Positions 7,616 through 15,800 of a DNA stretch of 64,000 nucleotides are shown one piece after another. The stretch comes from an uncultured Clostridia bacterium. Its GTDB lineage: Bacteria > Bacillota > Clostridia > Christensenellales > Borkfalkiaceae. Within the stretch, counting starts at the first letter, position 1. Every line of letters starts with the position of its first letter. The stretch is taken from positions 1 to 64,000 of the forward strand of contig CANQHG010000008.1 in NCBI GenBank assembly GCA_947623655.1, written 5' to 3'. The position numbers and the translations under genes are program-made. A model generated the notes under the pieces. The model was not told the DNA's origin. It worked only from the letters and a program-made list of their open reading frames with translations, and did not search any database.

Positions 7616-8992
7616 TTACACGAATTGCAAAACGTCTACGAGAATGGCAAAGCCAATGAGGATCACAAACCCCGCGGCGTGGATGATCGCTTCGATCTTG
7701 CGGGAAATGGGCTTCCCCCTTACCCATTCGATGACGGTGAACACGACCTTGCTCCCGTCGAGCGCGGGGATGGGCAAGAGATTGAAAACTGCCAGATTGA
7801 CCCCGATGAGCGCGGAAATTTCCAAAAAATCCCTGAAACCCTGCGAGGCGATCTGCGAAGTCATCGTGATCGTCGTCACGGGTCCGCCCAGAGCCGAAAG
7901 TCCAAGCCGTCCCGTCAGAAGCTCGCCGATCACTTTGAAGATGGAGCCCGCGAGACGGAAAGAATATACGAACGACCGCCCGATCGTTCCGAAAAAGCCG
8001 AAGCGGTAAGACGCGGTTTCGAGCATATAGTACCGATTGCCGTCTTCCCTTGTCTCAACGCCGACGCCGAGCGCACCCCACACGCCCCTGAAATCGGCGC
8101 TGTTTTCCACTTCGACCGCCGAGCGGAGAACGATATCCACCGTCTCTTCTTGCCGCGAACCGTCCTCCTGTACCCGCGAGACGCGGAACTTCACCCTGTC
8201 GCCCGCCTGCCTGTGGTTGATGGCGGCGGCGATATCGGTCGTGAGATAAAAGGCTCTCCCCTCTGCGCCGAGGAGGATATCCCCCTCGCGGAAAGAAAGT
8301 TCCGTCCCCCATTCCTCGGAAGGCTCCACGCCCCGTACCATGACGACGCTCTGGCCGTAGGCGGAAAACTCGATGAGGATGAGGAGAAGCGCTAAAAGAT
8401 AGTTCATCGCCGCGCCCGCAATGAGCACGATGATGCGCTTCCACGGCTTCATATGCGTGAAACCGCCGTCGTCCGTATAGTGAAGTCTTTTGGCTACCCG
8501 CTCATCCTGAGAGAGCGCAGCGACCGAAGGATCCCCTTGAACGGAGTCCGCGGCTACTCGCTCATCCTGAGAGAGCGCAGCGACCGAAGGATCCCCTTGA
8601 ACGGAGTCCGTCAATTCGACGTGTATCTTCTCCTCAGCCGGGTCGGGCTCCGTGGGTTTATGAGATCCCTCGCTGTGCTCAGAATGCGTTGGCAGGTCGG
8701 GAAGCTCTTCTTCGGGGGTGGGAGCTTGCTCCTCCTCCAGACCGTCCTCGCCGTGGAAAGCGCAATAGCCCCCGAGGGGAATGAGACGGACAGCGAAGAG
8801 CTCCCCCGATTTCTTGCGCTTGATCTTGAAGAGCGCGGGCCCGAATCCGACCGAAAATTCGTCGATTTTGAATTTTAAACTCTTTCCCGCGATGTAGTGC
8901 CCGAATTCGTGAATGGTGATCATCACGAGGAGAATGAGAATTGCGAGCGCGACGGAGCCGACCGTGCTCCAGACGCTTAAAAGATTACCCAT
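7616..8992 (-). CDS. rseP: RIP zinc metalloprotease RseP with in-frame repeat insertions
   Basis: Site-2 intramembrane protease of 458 aa that cleaves membrane-embedded substrates such as anti-sigma factors. Seen: HEFGH zinc motif in the first helix (H28, E29, H32), a second helix (RIIVLIAGAAMNYLLALLLI), a PDZ-like domain (FREGDILLGAEGRAF), and the C-terminal NLLPIPALDG motif with flanking helices. Between the GGYCAFHGEDG loop and FTHMKPWKRI there are about 95 extra hydrophilic residues. Part of this is translated B-family repeat: a 20-residue unit DSVQGDPSVAALSQDERVAA occurs twice in tandem, encoded by 8491-8610, and a third B-like segment is at about 8640-8700. The start at 8992 overlaps the dxr stop. 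Loss of activity is not expected, since catalytic motifs are intact. Confidence 0.95.
   Translation of the reverse strand: MGNLLSVWSTVGSVALAILILLVMITIHEFGHYIAGKSLKFKIDEFSVGFGPALFKIKRKKSGELFAVRLIPLGGYCAFHGEDGLEEEQAPTPEEELPDLPTHSEHSEGSHKPTEPDPAEEKIHVELTDSVQGDPSVAALSQDERVAADSVQGDPSVAALSQDERVAKRLHYTDDGGFTHMKPWKRIIVLIAGAAMNYLLALLLILIEFSAYGQSVVMVRGVEPSEEWGTELSFREGDILLGAEGRAFYLTTDIAAAINHRQAGDRVKFRVSRVQEDGSRQEETVDIVLRSAVEVENSADFRGVWGALGVGVETREDGNRYYMLETASYRFGFFGTIGRSFVYSFRLAGSIFKVIGELLTGRLGLSALGGPVTTITMTSQIASQGFRDFLEISALIGVNLAVFNLLPIPALDGSKVVFTVIEWVRGKPISRKIEAIIHAAGFVILIGFAILVDVLQFV
8491..8610 (-). repeat. Two in-frame 60-bp B half-elements inside rseP
   Basis: Positions 8491-8550 and 8551-8610 are near-identical direct repeats of exactly 60 bp (20 codons). 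On the plus strand each contains CTCATCCTGAGAGAGCGCAG followed by a CGACCGAAGGATCC segment, the same sequence found (reverse complemented) in the right half of the intergenic B element at 32085-32174. A more diverged B-like copy lies at about 8640-8700. Confidence 0.9.
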
Positions 8993-10073
8993 CGATGAGC
9001 CGCCGCGCCTCCTCCCGCGCCCGTGCGTCCGCACGGGATAGCGTTCCGTAGCTGTCCGCGCGTTCGGCGGGCAATTTTGTCAGAACGTCTTCGATAGTTT
9101 CCGCAATCCGCAAAAAGCCTATTCTTCCCTGTAAAAAAGCCGACACGGCGACTTCGGCCGCCCCGTTCAGAACGGTGGGACAGGTGCCGCCGATCTCTCC
9201 CGCGCGCAGCGCAAGGCCGAAGCACGGAAATTTTTCCTCGGGCAGACGCTCGAAGTGCAGGGCGCCGAGCGCGGCAAGATCGACTTCGCCGCAACAGGGC
9301 AGCCTTTCGGGATAGGTAAGAGCGAGCTGGATGGGCAATTTCATATCGGGATAGCCGAGCTGGGCGAGCATGGCGCCGTCTTCGAAGAGCACGAGGGAAT
9401 GCACAATGCTCTCGGGATGTACAACGGCCCCGATCTGCGAAAGTTGCGCCCCATACAGCCATTTCGCCTCGATGACTTCATAGCCCTTGTTGAGAAGGGT
9501 CGCGCAGTCGATCGTGATCTTGGCGCCCATGTTCCATGTGGGATGACGGAGGGCGTCGGCCGCGGTCACATGTTTGAGTTCTTCCGCGCCGTAATGCAGA
9601 AACGGCCCGCCGCTCGCCGTCAGGATGAGCTTTCTGAAAGGGGCGTCCCGCCGCATGCCGAGGCATTGGAAGAGGGCAGAATGCTCGCTGTCGACGGGCA
9701 CGATATCGACCCCCTTTCTCTTCGCCGCCGTCGTGACGAGTTCGCCGCCGCAAACGAGGCTCTCCTTATTGGCGAGGGCGACCGTTTTCCCCTCTTCGAT
9801 GGCGGCAAGGGTATATCTGAGCCCCGCAAAACCGCCCGCGGCGATAAACGCGACGTCGCAGTCGGCAAAGAGCGCCGAATGCGAGGGGATCTCCGCCGAA
9901 AGACATGATATCTTCGGCCCGAACTCCCTTGCGAGCGCGTCGAGCCCGTCTTTGTCTCTGCCCGCAACGAGGGCGGTGAAAGCAAATTTGTCTTTGTGGC
10001 TGCGGACGACTTCGCAGAGCTGTCTGCCGATACTGCCCGTGCAGCCGATGAGTGCGATCTTTTTCATAATCAT
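8985..10073 (-). CDS. dxr: 1-deoxy-D-xylulose-5-phosphate reductoisomerase
   Basis: Second enzyme of the MEP isoprenoid pathway: NADPH-dependent conversion of DXP to 2-C-methyl-D-erythritol 4-phosphate. 362 aa, slightly shorter than typical (about 380-400). Seen: NADPH-binding GCTGSIGRQ at the N-terminus, LTASGGPF, WNMGAKITIDCATLLNKG with metal-binding acidic residues, and HPESIVHSLV with PDMKLPIQLAL. Two ATGs are possible (10073 or 10067, the latter giving MKKIALIG); neither has a strong ribosome-binding site. It lies between cdsA and rseP as in many Bacillota and supplies precursors for UppS upstream in the same operon. Confidence 0.96.
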   Translation of the reverse strand: MIMKKIALIGCTGSIGRQLCEVVRSHKDKFAFTALVAGRDKDGLDALAREFGPKISCLSAEIPSHSALFADCDVAFIAAGGFAGLRYTLAAIEEGKTVALANKESLVCGGELVTTAAKRKGVDIVPVDSEHSALFQCLGMRRDAPFRKLILTASGGPFLHYGAEELKHVTAADALRHPTWNMGAKITIDCATLLNKGYEVIEAKWLYGAQLSQIGAVVHPESIVHSLVLFEDGAMLAQLGYPDMKLPIQLALTYPERLPCCGEVDLAALGALHFERLPEEKFPCFGLALRAGEIGGTCPTVLNGAAEVAVSAFLQGRIGFLRIAETIEDVLTKLPAERADSYGTLSRADARAREEARRLIDG

Positions 10074-10122
10074 TGAAAACGCCCGCCTTCGCGGACGCCG
10101 TATACAAAATATGATATGCGTT

Positions 10123-11133
10123 TTAACCGATAATCATGATCCTTATCACCATGACGAGGCAGACAATGAGCCCCGCAAAGAGAGAAGAGTCGATCCTGTC
10201 TAAAATTCCGCCGTGGCCGGGAAGAAGATTTCCCATGTCTTTGATGCCGATTTTACGCTTGATGGCGCTCTCAACGAGGTCGCCGAGCTGGGAAAAGGCG
10301 GCGGTAAAGACGCCGAGCCCGATGAAGAAGAGCGCTTCGGGCCAACTGAGCGTGAAGATCCCGCCGAGCGGCGCGGCCATGGCGCCCGTCTTGTCGAGAA
10401 GGGTGAGCCCGTAGTAGCAGAAAAAGATGACCGTGGCGCCGAGCGCGCCGCCGAACAGCCCGCCGAAGCCCCCGATGAGCGTCTTCTTGGGCGAGACGTG
10501 CGGCGCAAGTTTCCGCGGCAACTTTTTACCGAACCATCTCCCGAACAAGAGCGCGAAAGAGTCGACAAACGGACACAGCACAAAGACGAAGAGTAGCGCG
10601 AGCTCGGAATAGATCTCAAAGTGGTTGCATACCGCGAGGACGACGAGGAAATTGGATGGATAGACGAGCGCAAAGAGCGCATATCCCGTGGATTCGAGCG
10701 TGATCACCTCGTGGCGGAACACCATGAGCGACATCAGAACGGCAAGCCCCGCGATAAAAACGCCGCTCGTGATAAACACGGAATAGTTCCTACCCTGCGC
10801 CGCCGAGGGGCTTGCGCCGGGTTTGGGAAGCATGATGTCGAGCACGTCCGAGAAAATAAAATCGCTCACGGCATACGTCACCACAAAGAGCACCGCAAAG
10901 AGCATGACGACGATCTTCTGCGATTTCAGCAACTTATCTTTGAAAGCGCGCAGCATTTCATACGTTCCGATGACGGTGAACGCAACGATCAGGGCGTCGA
11001 AAAAGAGCTCGCTCACAAAGAGCTTGAGCGCGAAGAAAACAATGAGAACGGTGCAATAGACAATGCCCGTGATGAGCCTTACCCAAAATTCGTCGAGTTT
11101 TTTGGGCTTCGGAGCGTTTTGTTCTGTCTCCAT
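10123..11133 (-). CDS. cdsA: Phosphatidate cytidylyltransferase
   Basis: Integral membrane enzyme of 336 aa making CDP-diacylglycerol from phosphatidic acid and CTP, the common precursor for the PssA product encoded at 46005. Seen: about eight hydrophobic helices and the CdsA signature at the C-terminus (SAIKRKIGIKDMGNLLPGHG followed by GILDRIDS). The N-terminus is hydrophilic (METEQNAPKPKK). It sits between uppS and dxr with short gaps, the standard order. Confidence 0.95.
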   Translation of the reverse strand: METEQNAPKPKKLDEFWVRLITGIVYCTVLIVFFALKLFVSELFFDALIVAFTVIGTYEMLRAFKDKLLKSQKIVVMLFAVLFVVTYAVSDFIFSDVLDIMLPKPGASPSAAQGRNYSVFITSGVFIAGLAVLMSLMVFRHEVITLESTGYALFALVYPSNFLVVLAVCNHFEIYSELALLFVFVLCPFVDSFALLFGRWFGKKLPRKLAPHVSPKKTLIGGFGGLFGGALGATVIFFCYYGLTLLDKTGAMAAPLGGIFTLSWPEALFFIGLGVFTAAFSQLGDLVESAIKRKIGIKDMGNLLPGHGGILDRIDSSLFAGLIVCLVMVIRIMIIG

Positions 11134-11144
11134 AGGTCTTTTCC

Positions 11145-11819
11145 TCAGATCCTGCCGAAACGCCTGTTCCGCAGGGAATACTCTTGCAAAGCACGGTCGA
11201 GGTCCTTTTCCGTAAAATCGGGAAAGAATTTTTCCGAAAAATAAAGTTCGGCGTAAGCCGCCTGATACAGCAAAAAATTGGACAGACGGAATTCCCCGCC
11301 CGTGCGGATGAGAAGATCGAGGGGGGGCAGGTCGGACGTATACAGAAGCGCGGAGAATTCCTCTTCCGAAATCTCCTTTCCCGCTCTCACGGTCCTGTTG
11401 GCGGCCTCTGCGATCTCCTGCCGCGCCCCGTATGCGAGGGCGAGCACGAGCGTTCCCTTATCTCCCCCCGCCGTCAAAGCCGTTGCCTCCGCAATCATCT
11501 TGCGGATATCTTCGGGAAGAAGAGAGAGATCGCCGATGACGCGAAGCGTGATCCCTTTCTGTTTGAGCTTTAACGACTGTTCGGGGAAATACTCGCGGAA
11601 GATGCGATAGAGCCCGTCGAGCTCTTCCTTGGGACGGAGAAGATTTTCCGTCGAGAGCGCAAACAGCGTGAGACACTTGACCCCGCGCGAAAAAGCGTGG
11701 TCTGCAAGAGCGAGCATGCGGTGAAATCCCGCCCGATGTCCCGCGACGCGGGGAAGAAGTCTCTTCTTCGCCCAGCGTCCGTTTCCGTCCATGATGACCG
11801 CAACGTGGTTAGCGTCCAT
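11145..11819 (-). CDS. uppS: Isoprenyl transferase (undecaprenyl pyrophosphate synthase)
   Basis: cis-Prenyltransferase of 224 aa making undecaprenyl diphosphate, the lipid carrier for peptidoglycan. Seen: HVAVIMDGNGRWAKKR at the N-terminus with the catalytic Asp, FALSTEN, and the C-terminal RTGGEFRLSNFLLYQ and RNRRFG motifs. Length is at the short end (240-250 is usual), with no key motif missing. The ATG at 11819 shares one base with the frr stop (TGATG), so the two are translationally coupled. Confidence 0.95.
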   Translation of the reverse strand: MDANHVAVIMDGNGRWAKKRLLPRVAGHRAGFHRMLALADHAFSRGVKCLTLFALSTENLLRPKEELDGLYRIFREYFPEQSLKLKQKGITLRVIGDLSLLPEDIRKMIAEATALTAGGDKGTLVLALAYGARQEIAEAANRTVRAGKEISEEEFSALLYTSDLPPLDLLIRTGGEFRLSNFLLYQAAYAELYFSEKFFPDFTEKDLDRALQEYSLRNRRFGRI

Positions 11820-12391
11820 CAAACGGTCATGAGCTCCTTTTCTTTGGCCGCGACCGTGGCGTCGATGGAAGAAACGCACTTCGACACGCTCTTTTCAACG
11901 TCTTGTTCGCAGTTTTTGCTCTCGTCTTCCGAAATTTCCTTGTTCGTCTTCATCTTTTTCAGAGCTTCCATCGCCTCTCTGCGCACGTTGCGCGCCGCGA
12001 CTTTGGCGTCCTCGCCCATTTTGCGGACTTGTTTTACGAGGTCCTTTCTGCGCTCTTCCGTGAGCTCGGGGAAGACGAGGCGGATCACCGTGCCGTCGTT
12101 GGTGGGCGTGATGCCGATATTGGAAGCGAGCAAAGCCTTTTCGATGGATTTCAACAGCGATTTATCCCAAGGAGAAATGACAAGGCATCTCGCGTCGGTC
12201 ACGGCGATGTTGCCGAGCTGCTGCAACGGGCTCATGGCGCCGTAAGCTTCCACCTGGATCTTATCGAGGATATGGGGATTGGCGCGGCCCGCGCGAATCG
12301 CGGCATAATCGCTTTGCAAAACGTTTACCGTCTTGTCGAGCTTATCCTCGAGCACGAGGAAAATTTCTTCCACTTTTTCGTTGTCGATCAT
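11819..12391 (-). CDS. frr: Ribosome recycling factor
   Basis: RRF, 190 aa, splits post-termination ribosomes together with EF-G. Seen: the N-terminal helix, IRAGRANPHILDKIQVEAYG, and TEERRKDLVKQVRKMGEDAKVAARNVRR, all diagnostic. The start MIDNEKV at 12391 has an AGGAG site; frame upstream of it is not conserved. It follows pyrH after a gap of 127 bp in which no gene or clear signal is seen. Confidence 0.97.
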   Translation of the reverse strand: MIDNEKVEEIFLVLEDKLDKTVNVLQSDYAAIRAGRANPHILDKIQVEAYGAMSPLQQLGNIAVTDARCLVISPWDKSLLKSIEKALLASNIGITPTNDGTVIRLVFPELTEERRKDLVKQVRKMGEDAKVAARNVRREAMEALKKMKTNKEISEDESKNCEQDVEKSVSKCVSSIDATVAAKEKELMTV

Positions 12392-12518
12392 ACTATTTTC
12401 TCCTTTTTTGAATTCGGACTTCAAAATTAAAAATTGCGGTACGGCATGATTTCTGCGGGGCGTCCCCCATCGCGTCATGCCCCCCTTGCGCGGAACAGGT
12501 AAAAATGTCCGCGGCCGA

Positions 12519-13226
12519 TCAGTTGCGGATCAGCGTTCCGAGATGTTCGCCGCAGACGGCGCGGAGAATGGAGTTCTCCTCTCCGAGCCCGAAAGCGAGC
12601 ACGGGAATGTTGTTTTCCATACACATCGTGGCGGCGGTGACGTCTATCACCTTGAGCCCTTTCGCGATGATCTCCTCATACGTCAATGTCTCGTACTTTT
12701 TCGCGTCGGGGTTCTTGTTGGGGTCGCTGTCGTAGATGCCGTCGACGTTCTTTGCCATGAGCAAGACGTCCGCGCCGATCTCGCAGGCGCGCTGGGCCGC
12801 CGCCGTATCCGTCGAGCAATACGGGTTCCCCGTGCCGCAAGCGATGATGACGATTCTGCCCTTTTCGAAGTGGCGGAGCGTCTTTCTCAGCACATACGGT
12901 TCGGCGACGGAGACCATGTTGAGCGCCGTCTGCACGCGCGTGGGGATGCCCTTTTTTTCGATGGCGTCCATCATGGCGAGCGAATTCATCACAGTGGCGA
13001 GCATGCCCATCTGATCCGCCGTCGTGCGGTCCATATTGGTGCCCTGCCTGCCCCGCCAGAAGTTGCCGCCGCCGATGACGAGCGCGATCTCCACGCCCAT
13101 CCCGTGCACCTTGACGAGCTGGTCTACGACCATGCTGATGACTTGTTCGTTGAGACCGAATTTCTGTTCTCCCGCAAGCGCCTCGCCCGAGAGCTTCAAC
13201 ACGATCCGTCTGTATTTCGGAACCAT
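12519..13226 (-). CDS. pyrH: Uridylate kinase
   Basis: Bacterial UMP kinase of 235 aa, UMP + ATP to UDP, in pyrimidine nucleotide synthesis. Seen: RIVLKLSGEAL near the N-terminus, GGGNFWRG, DRTTADQMGMLATVMN, and GTGNPYCSTDTAAAQRA. First gene of the pyrH-frr-uppS-cdsA-dxr-rseP operon, with its own promoter at 13253-13282. The rpsB and tsf genes that often precede pyrH are not present. Confidence 0.97.
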   Translation of the reverse strand: MVPKYRRIVLKLSGEALAGEQKFGLNEQVISMVVDQLVKVHGMGVEIALVIGGGNFWRGRQGTNMDRTTADQMGMLATVMNSLAMMDAIEKKGIPTRVQTALNMVSVAEPYVLRKTLRHFEKGRIVIIACGTGNPYCSTDTAAAQRACEIGADVLLMAKNVDGIYDSDPNKNPDAKKYETLTYEEIIAKGLKVIDVTAATMCMENNIPVLAFGLGEENSILRAVCGEHLGTLIRN

Positions 13227-13252
13227 ATCACGCCTCGCATACAATTTTTTAC

Positions 13253-13282
13253 AGTATAGCATACATTTCCCAAAAAAGCAAG
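13253..13282 (-). promoter_or_regulatory. Sigma-A promoter of the pyrH operon
   Basis: TTGCTT (13277-13282), 18-base spacer, TATACT (13253-13258) on the minus strand, about 27 bases before the pyrH start. Confidence 0.65.
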
Positions 13283-13307
13283 ACTTTTGCGGACACGGGC
13301 GCACACA

Positions 13308-13340
13308 AAAAAACGGGCGCCCGTGCGCCCGCTTTTTTGT
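13308..13340. terminator. Intrinsic terminator downstream of the lipoprotein gene
   Basis: CGGGCGC (13315-13321) pairs with GCGCCCG (13326-13332), flanked by A7 on the left and T6 on the right. It can act in both directions and insulates the pyrH operon from the lipoprotein gene. Confidence 0.9.
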
Positions 13341-13341
13341 G

Positions 13342-14406
13342 TTAAGCCGTCACTTTTTTGCCGTCTTTTATCTTGATCCCGAGCGGTTGGAGATCGACGT
13401 ACGCCCCGTTGTTATCGGCGCTCAGTTTAACGCCGTCCTGTTCCGTGTACACATTTTCGGCGCCGCCGTTCTCGATGACGGCGATGTCCGCAGCATTGTT
13501 TTTAAAAGAGTTCCCCTCGAACGTCACCTTGAAATTACAGCAGACGACAAATCCGCGGGTATTTTCCACCGTATTGTTTTTAACGGTGCCGTTGCCCTCG
13601 AGATAGGCGGGCTGGCGCAAATTCTTCACCGTGTTGCCCTCGATCGTATAGCCGCTCACGCCTGCATTGAATACCATGGCGCGCGTTACTTCGTTGTCCC
13701 CGTCCTCATATTTGCCCGTGAACGTGCAATTTTTTACCGTGAGACCGTTCTTTTCGGCATGCAGGAAAGAGAACGACGCGCCGTCTTTGTTTGTCTTCGT
13801 AAACGTGACGCCCTCGACCGTGACGCCCTCGGCGGCGATGGTCAGAACGTTGTCGGAAGAGGCCGTTTCGATGACGGTATAGCCCGCCTCGCCGCGCAAC
13901 GTTACCCGCTTATCGAGCCTGACGCTCTCCGAGACCGTATACTTGCCGTTCGAAATGTCGATGACGTCCCCGTCCTTTGACGCGCCGACGGCCGCCCCGA
14001 GCGTCTCGAATTTCTTCTCCCCGATCGAAATCGTGTCGGAGGGACGGAGAACATTGACCGTGCACGTCGCGCTCTTTCCGCCCGACGAGGCAGTGACCGT
14101 CGCTTTTCCCGAGTGAACGGCCGTCACCGTGCCGTCCTTCACCGTTGCGACCGCGGCGTCCGAGCTGTTCCACGTCACCGTTTTATCCGTCGCATTGTCG
14201 GGAGAGACGGATGCGGTGAGTTTTACGGTCTCGCCGATCTTGAGCGTTGTCTCCGTCTTATCGAGAGAGATGCCCGTCACGGTGACGACGCTGCCCTGCC
14301 CGCTTTGGTCTTTGTCCTTGTCTTTATCGTCCCCGCCGCATGCTGCCGCCGCAAACAGACAAAAGGTGACGAGAAGAAGCGCGAAACTGCTAAAAAATTT
14401 TTTCAT
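13342..14406 (-). CDS. Lipoprotein with Big2 domain and right-handed beta-helix
   Basis: Predicted secreted lipoprotein of 354 aa. A signal peptide with lipobox ends at Cys23 (FAAAAC), followed by a charged D/K linker, a bacterial Ig-like group 2 domain (about 44-117, with VTGISLDKTETTLKIGE and AVATVKDGTVTAV), and a right-handed parallel beta-helix region (about 128-330) with N-rich turns (NCTFTG, GNTVKN, NNTVEN, GNSFKN). Beta-helix folds of this type are often carbohydrate-active or adhesive, but no catalytic residues are recognisable, so only a cell-surface role is proposed. AAAGGAG precedes the start. It is monocistronic, bounded by terminators on both sides. Confidence 0.85.
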   Translation of the reverse strand: MKKFFSSFALLLVTFCLFAAAACGGDDKDKDKDQSGQGSVVTVTGISLDKTETTLKIGETVKLTASVSPDNATDKTVTWNSSDAAVATVKDGTVTAVHSGKATVTASSGGKSATCTVNVLRPSDTISIGEKKFETLGAAVGASKDGDVIDISNGKYTVSESVRLDKRVTLRGEAGYTVIETASSDNVLTIAAEGVTVEGVTFTKTNKDGASFSFLHAEKNGLTVKNCTFTGKYEDGDNEVTRAMVFNAGVSGYTIEGNTVKNLRQPAYLEGNGTVKNNTVENTRGFVVCCNFKVTFEGNSFKNNAADIAVIENGGAENVYTEQDGVKLSADNNGAYVDLQPLGIKIKDGKKVTA

Positions 14407-14494
14407 GATAACTCCTTTCGGGCGGATCTGCCGCCTTTACCCCTATTGTGTACGTTCGGCGGTAAAATTATCCACGCGCGGAGAAATTTGCCGT

Positions 14495-14527
14495 AAAATA
14501 AAAAACCTGCGGACAACGCCGCAGGCC
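14495..14527 (-). terminator. Terminator of khpA
   Basis: CCTGCGG (14506-14512) / CCGCAGG (14519-14525) with an A-rich tract at 14495-14505 that reads as a T-run on the minus strand, just after the khpA stop. Confidence 0.85.
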
Positions 14528-14536
14528 CCGGAAATT

Positions 14537-14779
14537 TTATTCTTCCGTGCGTTCTTTGATCTCGATGTTGTATTTTTTGGAGTCCTTGGGAGTCGCGGCG
14601 CGGACAAGCGTTCTGAGCGCCTTGGCGATCTTCCCCTGCTTGCCGATAACCTTGCCCATATCGGAGTCGGAAAGGAGGACGGTGACGTTCACAGCGTCGT
14701 CCGTTTCTTCCACAACATAGTCGATATGTTCTTTATCTTCGGCAAATTGCCCTACGATGTACTTGATAAGTTCTAACAT
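14537..14779 (-). CDS. khpA: KH-domain RNA-binding protein KhpA
   Basis: Single KH-domain RNA-binding protein of 80 aa (YlqC/KhpA family), which in other Gram-positives pairs with KhpB and affects cell elongation and sRNA biology. Seen: VIGKQGKIAKALRTLVRA, with the GKQG loop of KH domains. The ATG at 14779 has AAGGAG seven bases upstream, preferred over an earlier start in the same frame. It normally follows rpsP directly; here 343 bp of repeat DNA separate the two genes. Confidence 0.93.
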   Translation of the reverse strand: MLELIKYIVGQFAEDKEHIDYVVEETDDAVNVTVLLSDSDMGKVIGKQGKIAKALRTLVRAATPKDSKKYNIEIKERTEE

Positions 14780-14859
14780 ATTTTTCTCCTTATTCAACTT
14801 TGCTCCCGCTCATGCTGCGGCATCGGCCGAAGCATACCGTCGGGCCTGCGGGAACATAT

Positions 14860-15122
14860 TGTTCTATAGCCCCTCATTCCGAACCCCCAAAGGGGATGAG
14901 AGAAGCCTCTTTCTGTCACGGAGCAGGGCTTTGCGCAAGGCTCCTCCCAAGGAGGAGCTGTCACCGCAGGTGACTGAGGTAGGCATAAGGCTTCCCCCTG
15001 TGGGGGGAAGCTGTCGAGCGGAGCGAGACTGATGAGGGGTATGATCTCAAACCGTTGCCCACCCCCTTGATCCCCCTCCTCGGGAGGGGGCGTCCGCGGG
15101 CCGAGTAAAGAAATGTTCGAAA
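14860..15122. repeat. Intergenic repeat block between rpsP and khpA (family E plus R right arm)
   Basis: Contains a double hairpin of family E: CTCCTCC/GGAGGAG (14941-14957) and GTCACC/GGTGAC (14960-14974), followed by TGAGG. A similar unit at 25198-25235 has the stem GTCACGGC/GCCGTGAC instead. Further hairpin-rich sequence follows at 14985-15010 and 15070-15092. The right arm of an R-type palindrome (GGCCGAGTAAAG then AAATGTTCGAAA) occupies about 15100-15122, with no intact left arm, and runs straight into the rpsP stop at 15123. No gene is seen. Confidence 0.75.
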
Positions 15123-15416
15123 TTACTTCTTCTTTTTCTTTCCCTTGGTCTTGGGGGGAGAAAGTTTTGTGGGCTTCTCCATCGCGCCGACTTGCACGAG
15201 AAGGCTCTTCACCGTCTCCGTAGGCTGAACGCCCTTGGAAAGCCAATCTTTGGCTTTTTCGACGTCGACCGTGAGGGTGACGGGATTCGACTTGGGATCG
15301 TAGAAACCGACTTTCTCGATGTATTCGCCCGTTGCCGCTTTCCGCGCGTCCACGACTACAATGCGGTAGACGGGAGACTTCTTGTCGCCCATTCTGACCA
15401 ATCTCATTTTGACCAT
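15123..15416 (-). CDS. rpsP: 30S ribosomal protein S16
   Basis: S16, 97 aa. Seen: MRLVRMGDKKSPVYRIVVVDARK and IEKVGFYDP, both diagnostic; the C-terminus is a Lys-rich tail. AGAGGT lies seven bases before the ATG at 15416. It follows ffh in the minus-strand direction, as usual, but behind 578 bp of tandem R repeats. Confidence 0.97.
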   Translation of the reverse strand: MVKMRLVRMGDKKSPVYRIVVVDARKAATGEYIEKVGFYDPKSNPVTLTVDVEKAKDWLSKGVQPTETVKSLLVQVGAMEKPTKLSPPKTKGKKKKK

Positions 15417-15496
15417 AGTTGTTACCTCTCTATAATAATTTTTTTATTTTTTGACTCGTTTTTCGTGACATATGTTGCATTTTTTTGGGAGCCCTA

Positions 15497-15609
15497 TTCT
15501 TTCGGAAGCCCGCGAGATTCTTCGCTTCGCTCAGAATGACGCGCGGGGCAGAATGACACGCGGGCGAACTCTCTACGCGTCCGCGGGCCGAGTAAAGAAA
15601 TGTTCGAAA
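15497..15609. repeat. R terminal palindrome with nested B element, degenerate left arm
   Basis: The core CGCGAGATTCTTCGCTTCGC followed by TCAGAATGACGCG is a B-type repeat; it is bracketed on the right by CGCGGGCCGAGTAAAG and AAATGTTCGAAA of the R palindrome. The left arm (TATTCTTTCGGAAGCCCGCG) is diverged. The same nested arrangement, with a good left arm, occurs at 19350-19476 and 25472-25580. Confidence 0.7.
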
Positions 15610-15800
15610 CCATTCCTGAATTACGTGCCTTAGGCGGAATTTACTTCCGCCGTGGGCGACCCAATTCGGCGCATACCTGCGCCTCGTTGTCTTTCAAAAG
15701 AGCATAATTCGTGGGGTGATAAGGCGCGGAAATGTAATATGCCGACCCCTCGAACACTTTCTTTTCGAAGGCCGTAGGCAGAGTAAAGAAATGATCGAAA
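15610..15800. repeat. R element, tandem copy 1 (191 bp)
   Basis: First of two direct 191-bp copies. Stems in order: GGCGGAA (15633-15639) / TTCCGCC (15645-15651); GGCGCA (15668-15673) / TGCGCC (15678-15683) with loop TACC; GGGGT (15713-15717) / ACCCC (15745-15749); and the terminal palindrome (about 15751-15798) with CTCGAACA and a mutated right arm, TGATCGAAA. Confidence 0.9.

Noticed and set aside
8491..8610. rseP considered a pseudogene because of the repeats
   Set aside because: The frame is intact, the units are multiples of three, and all catalytic and PDZ motifs are present on both sides.
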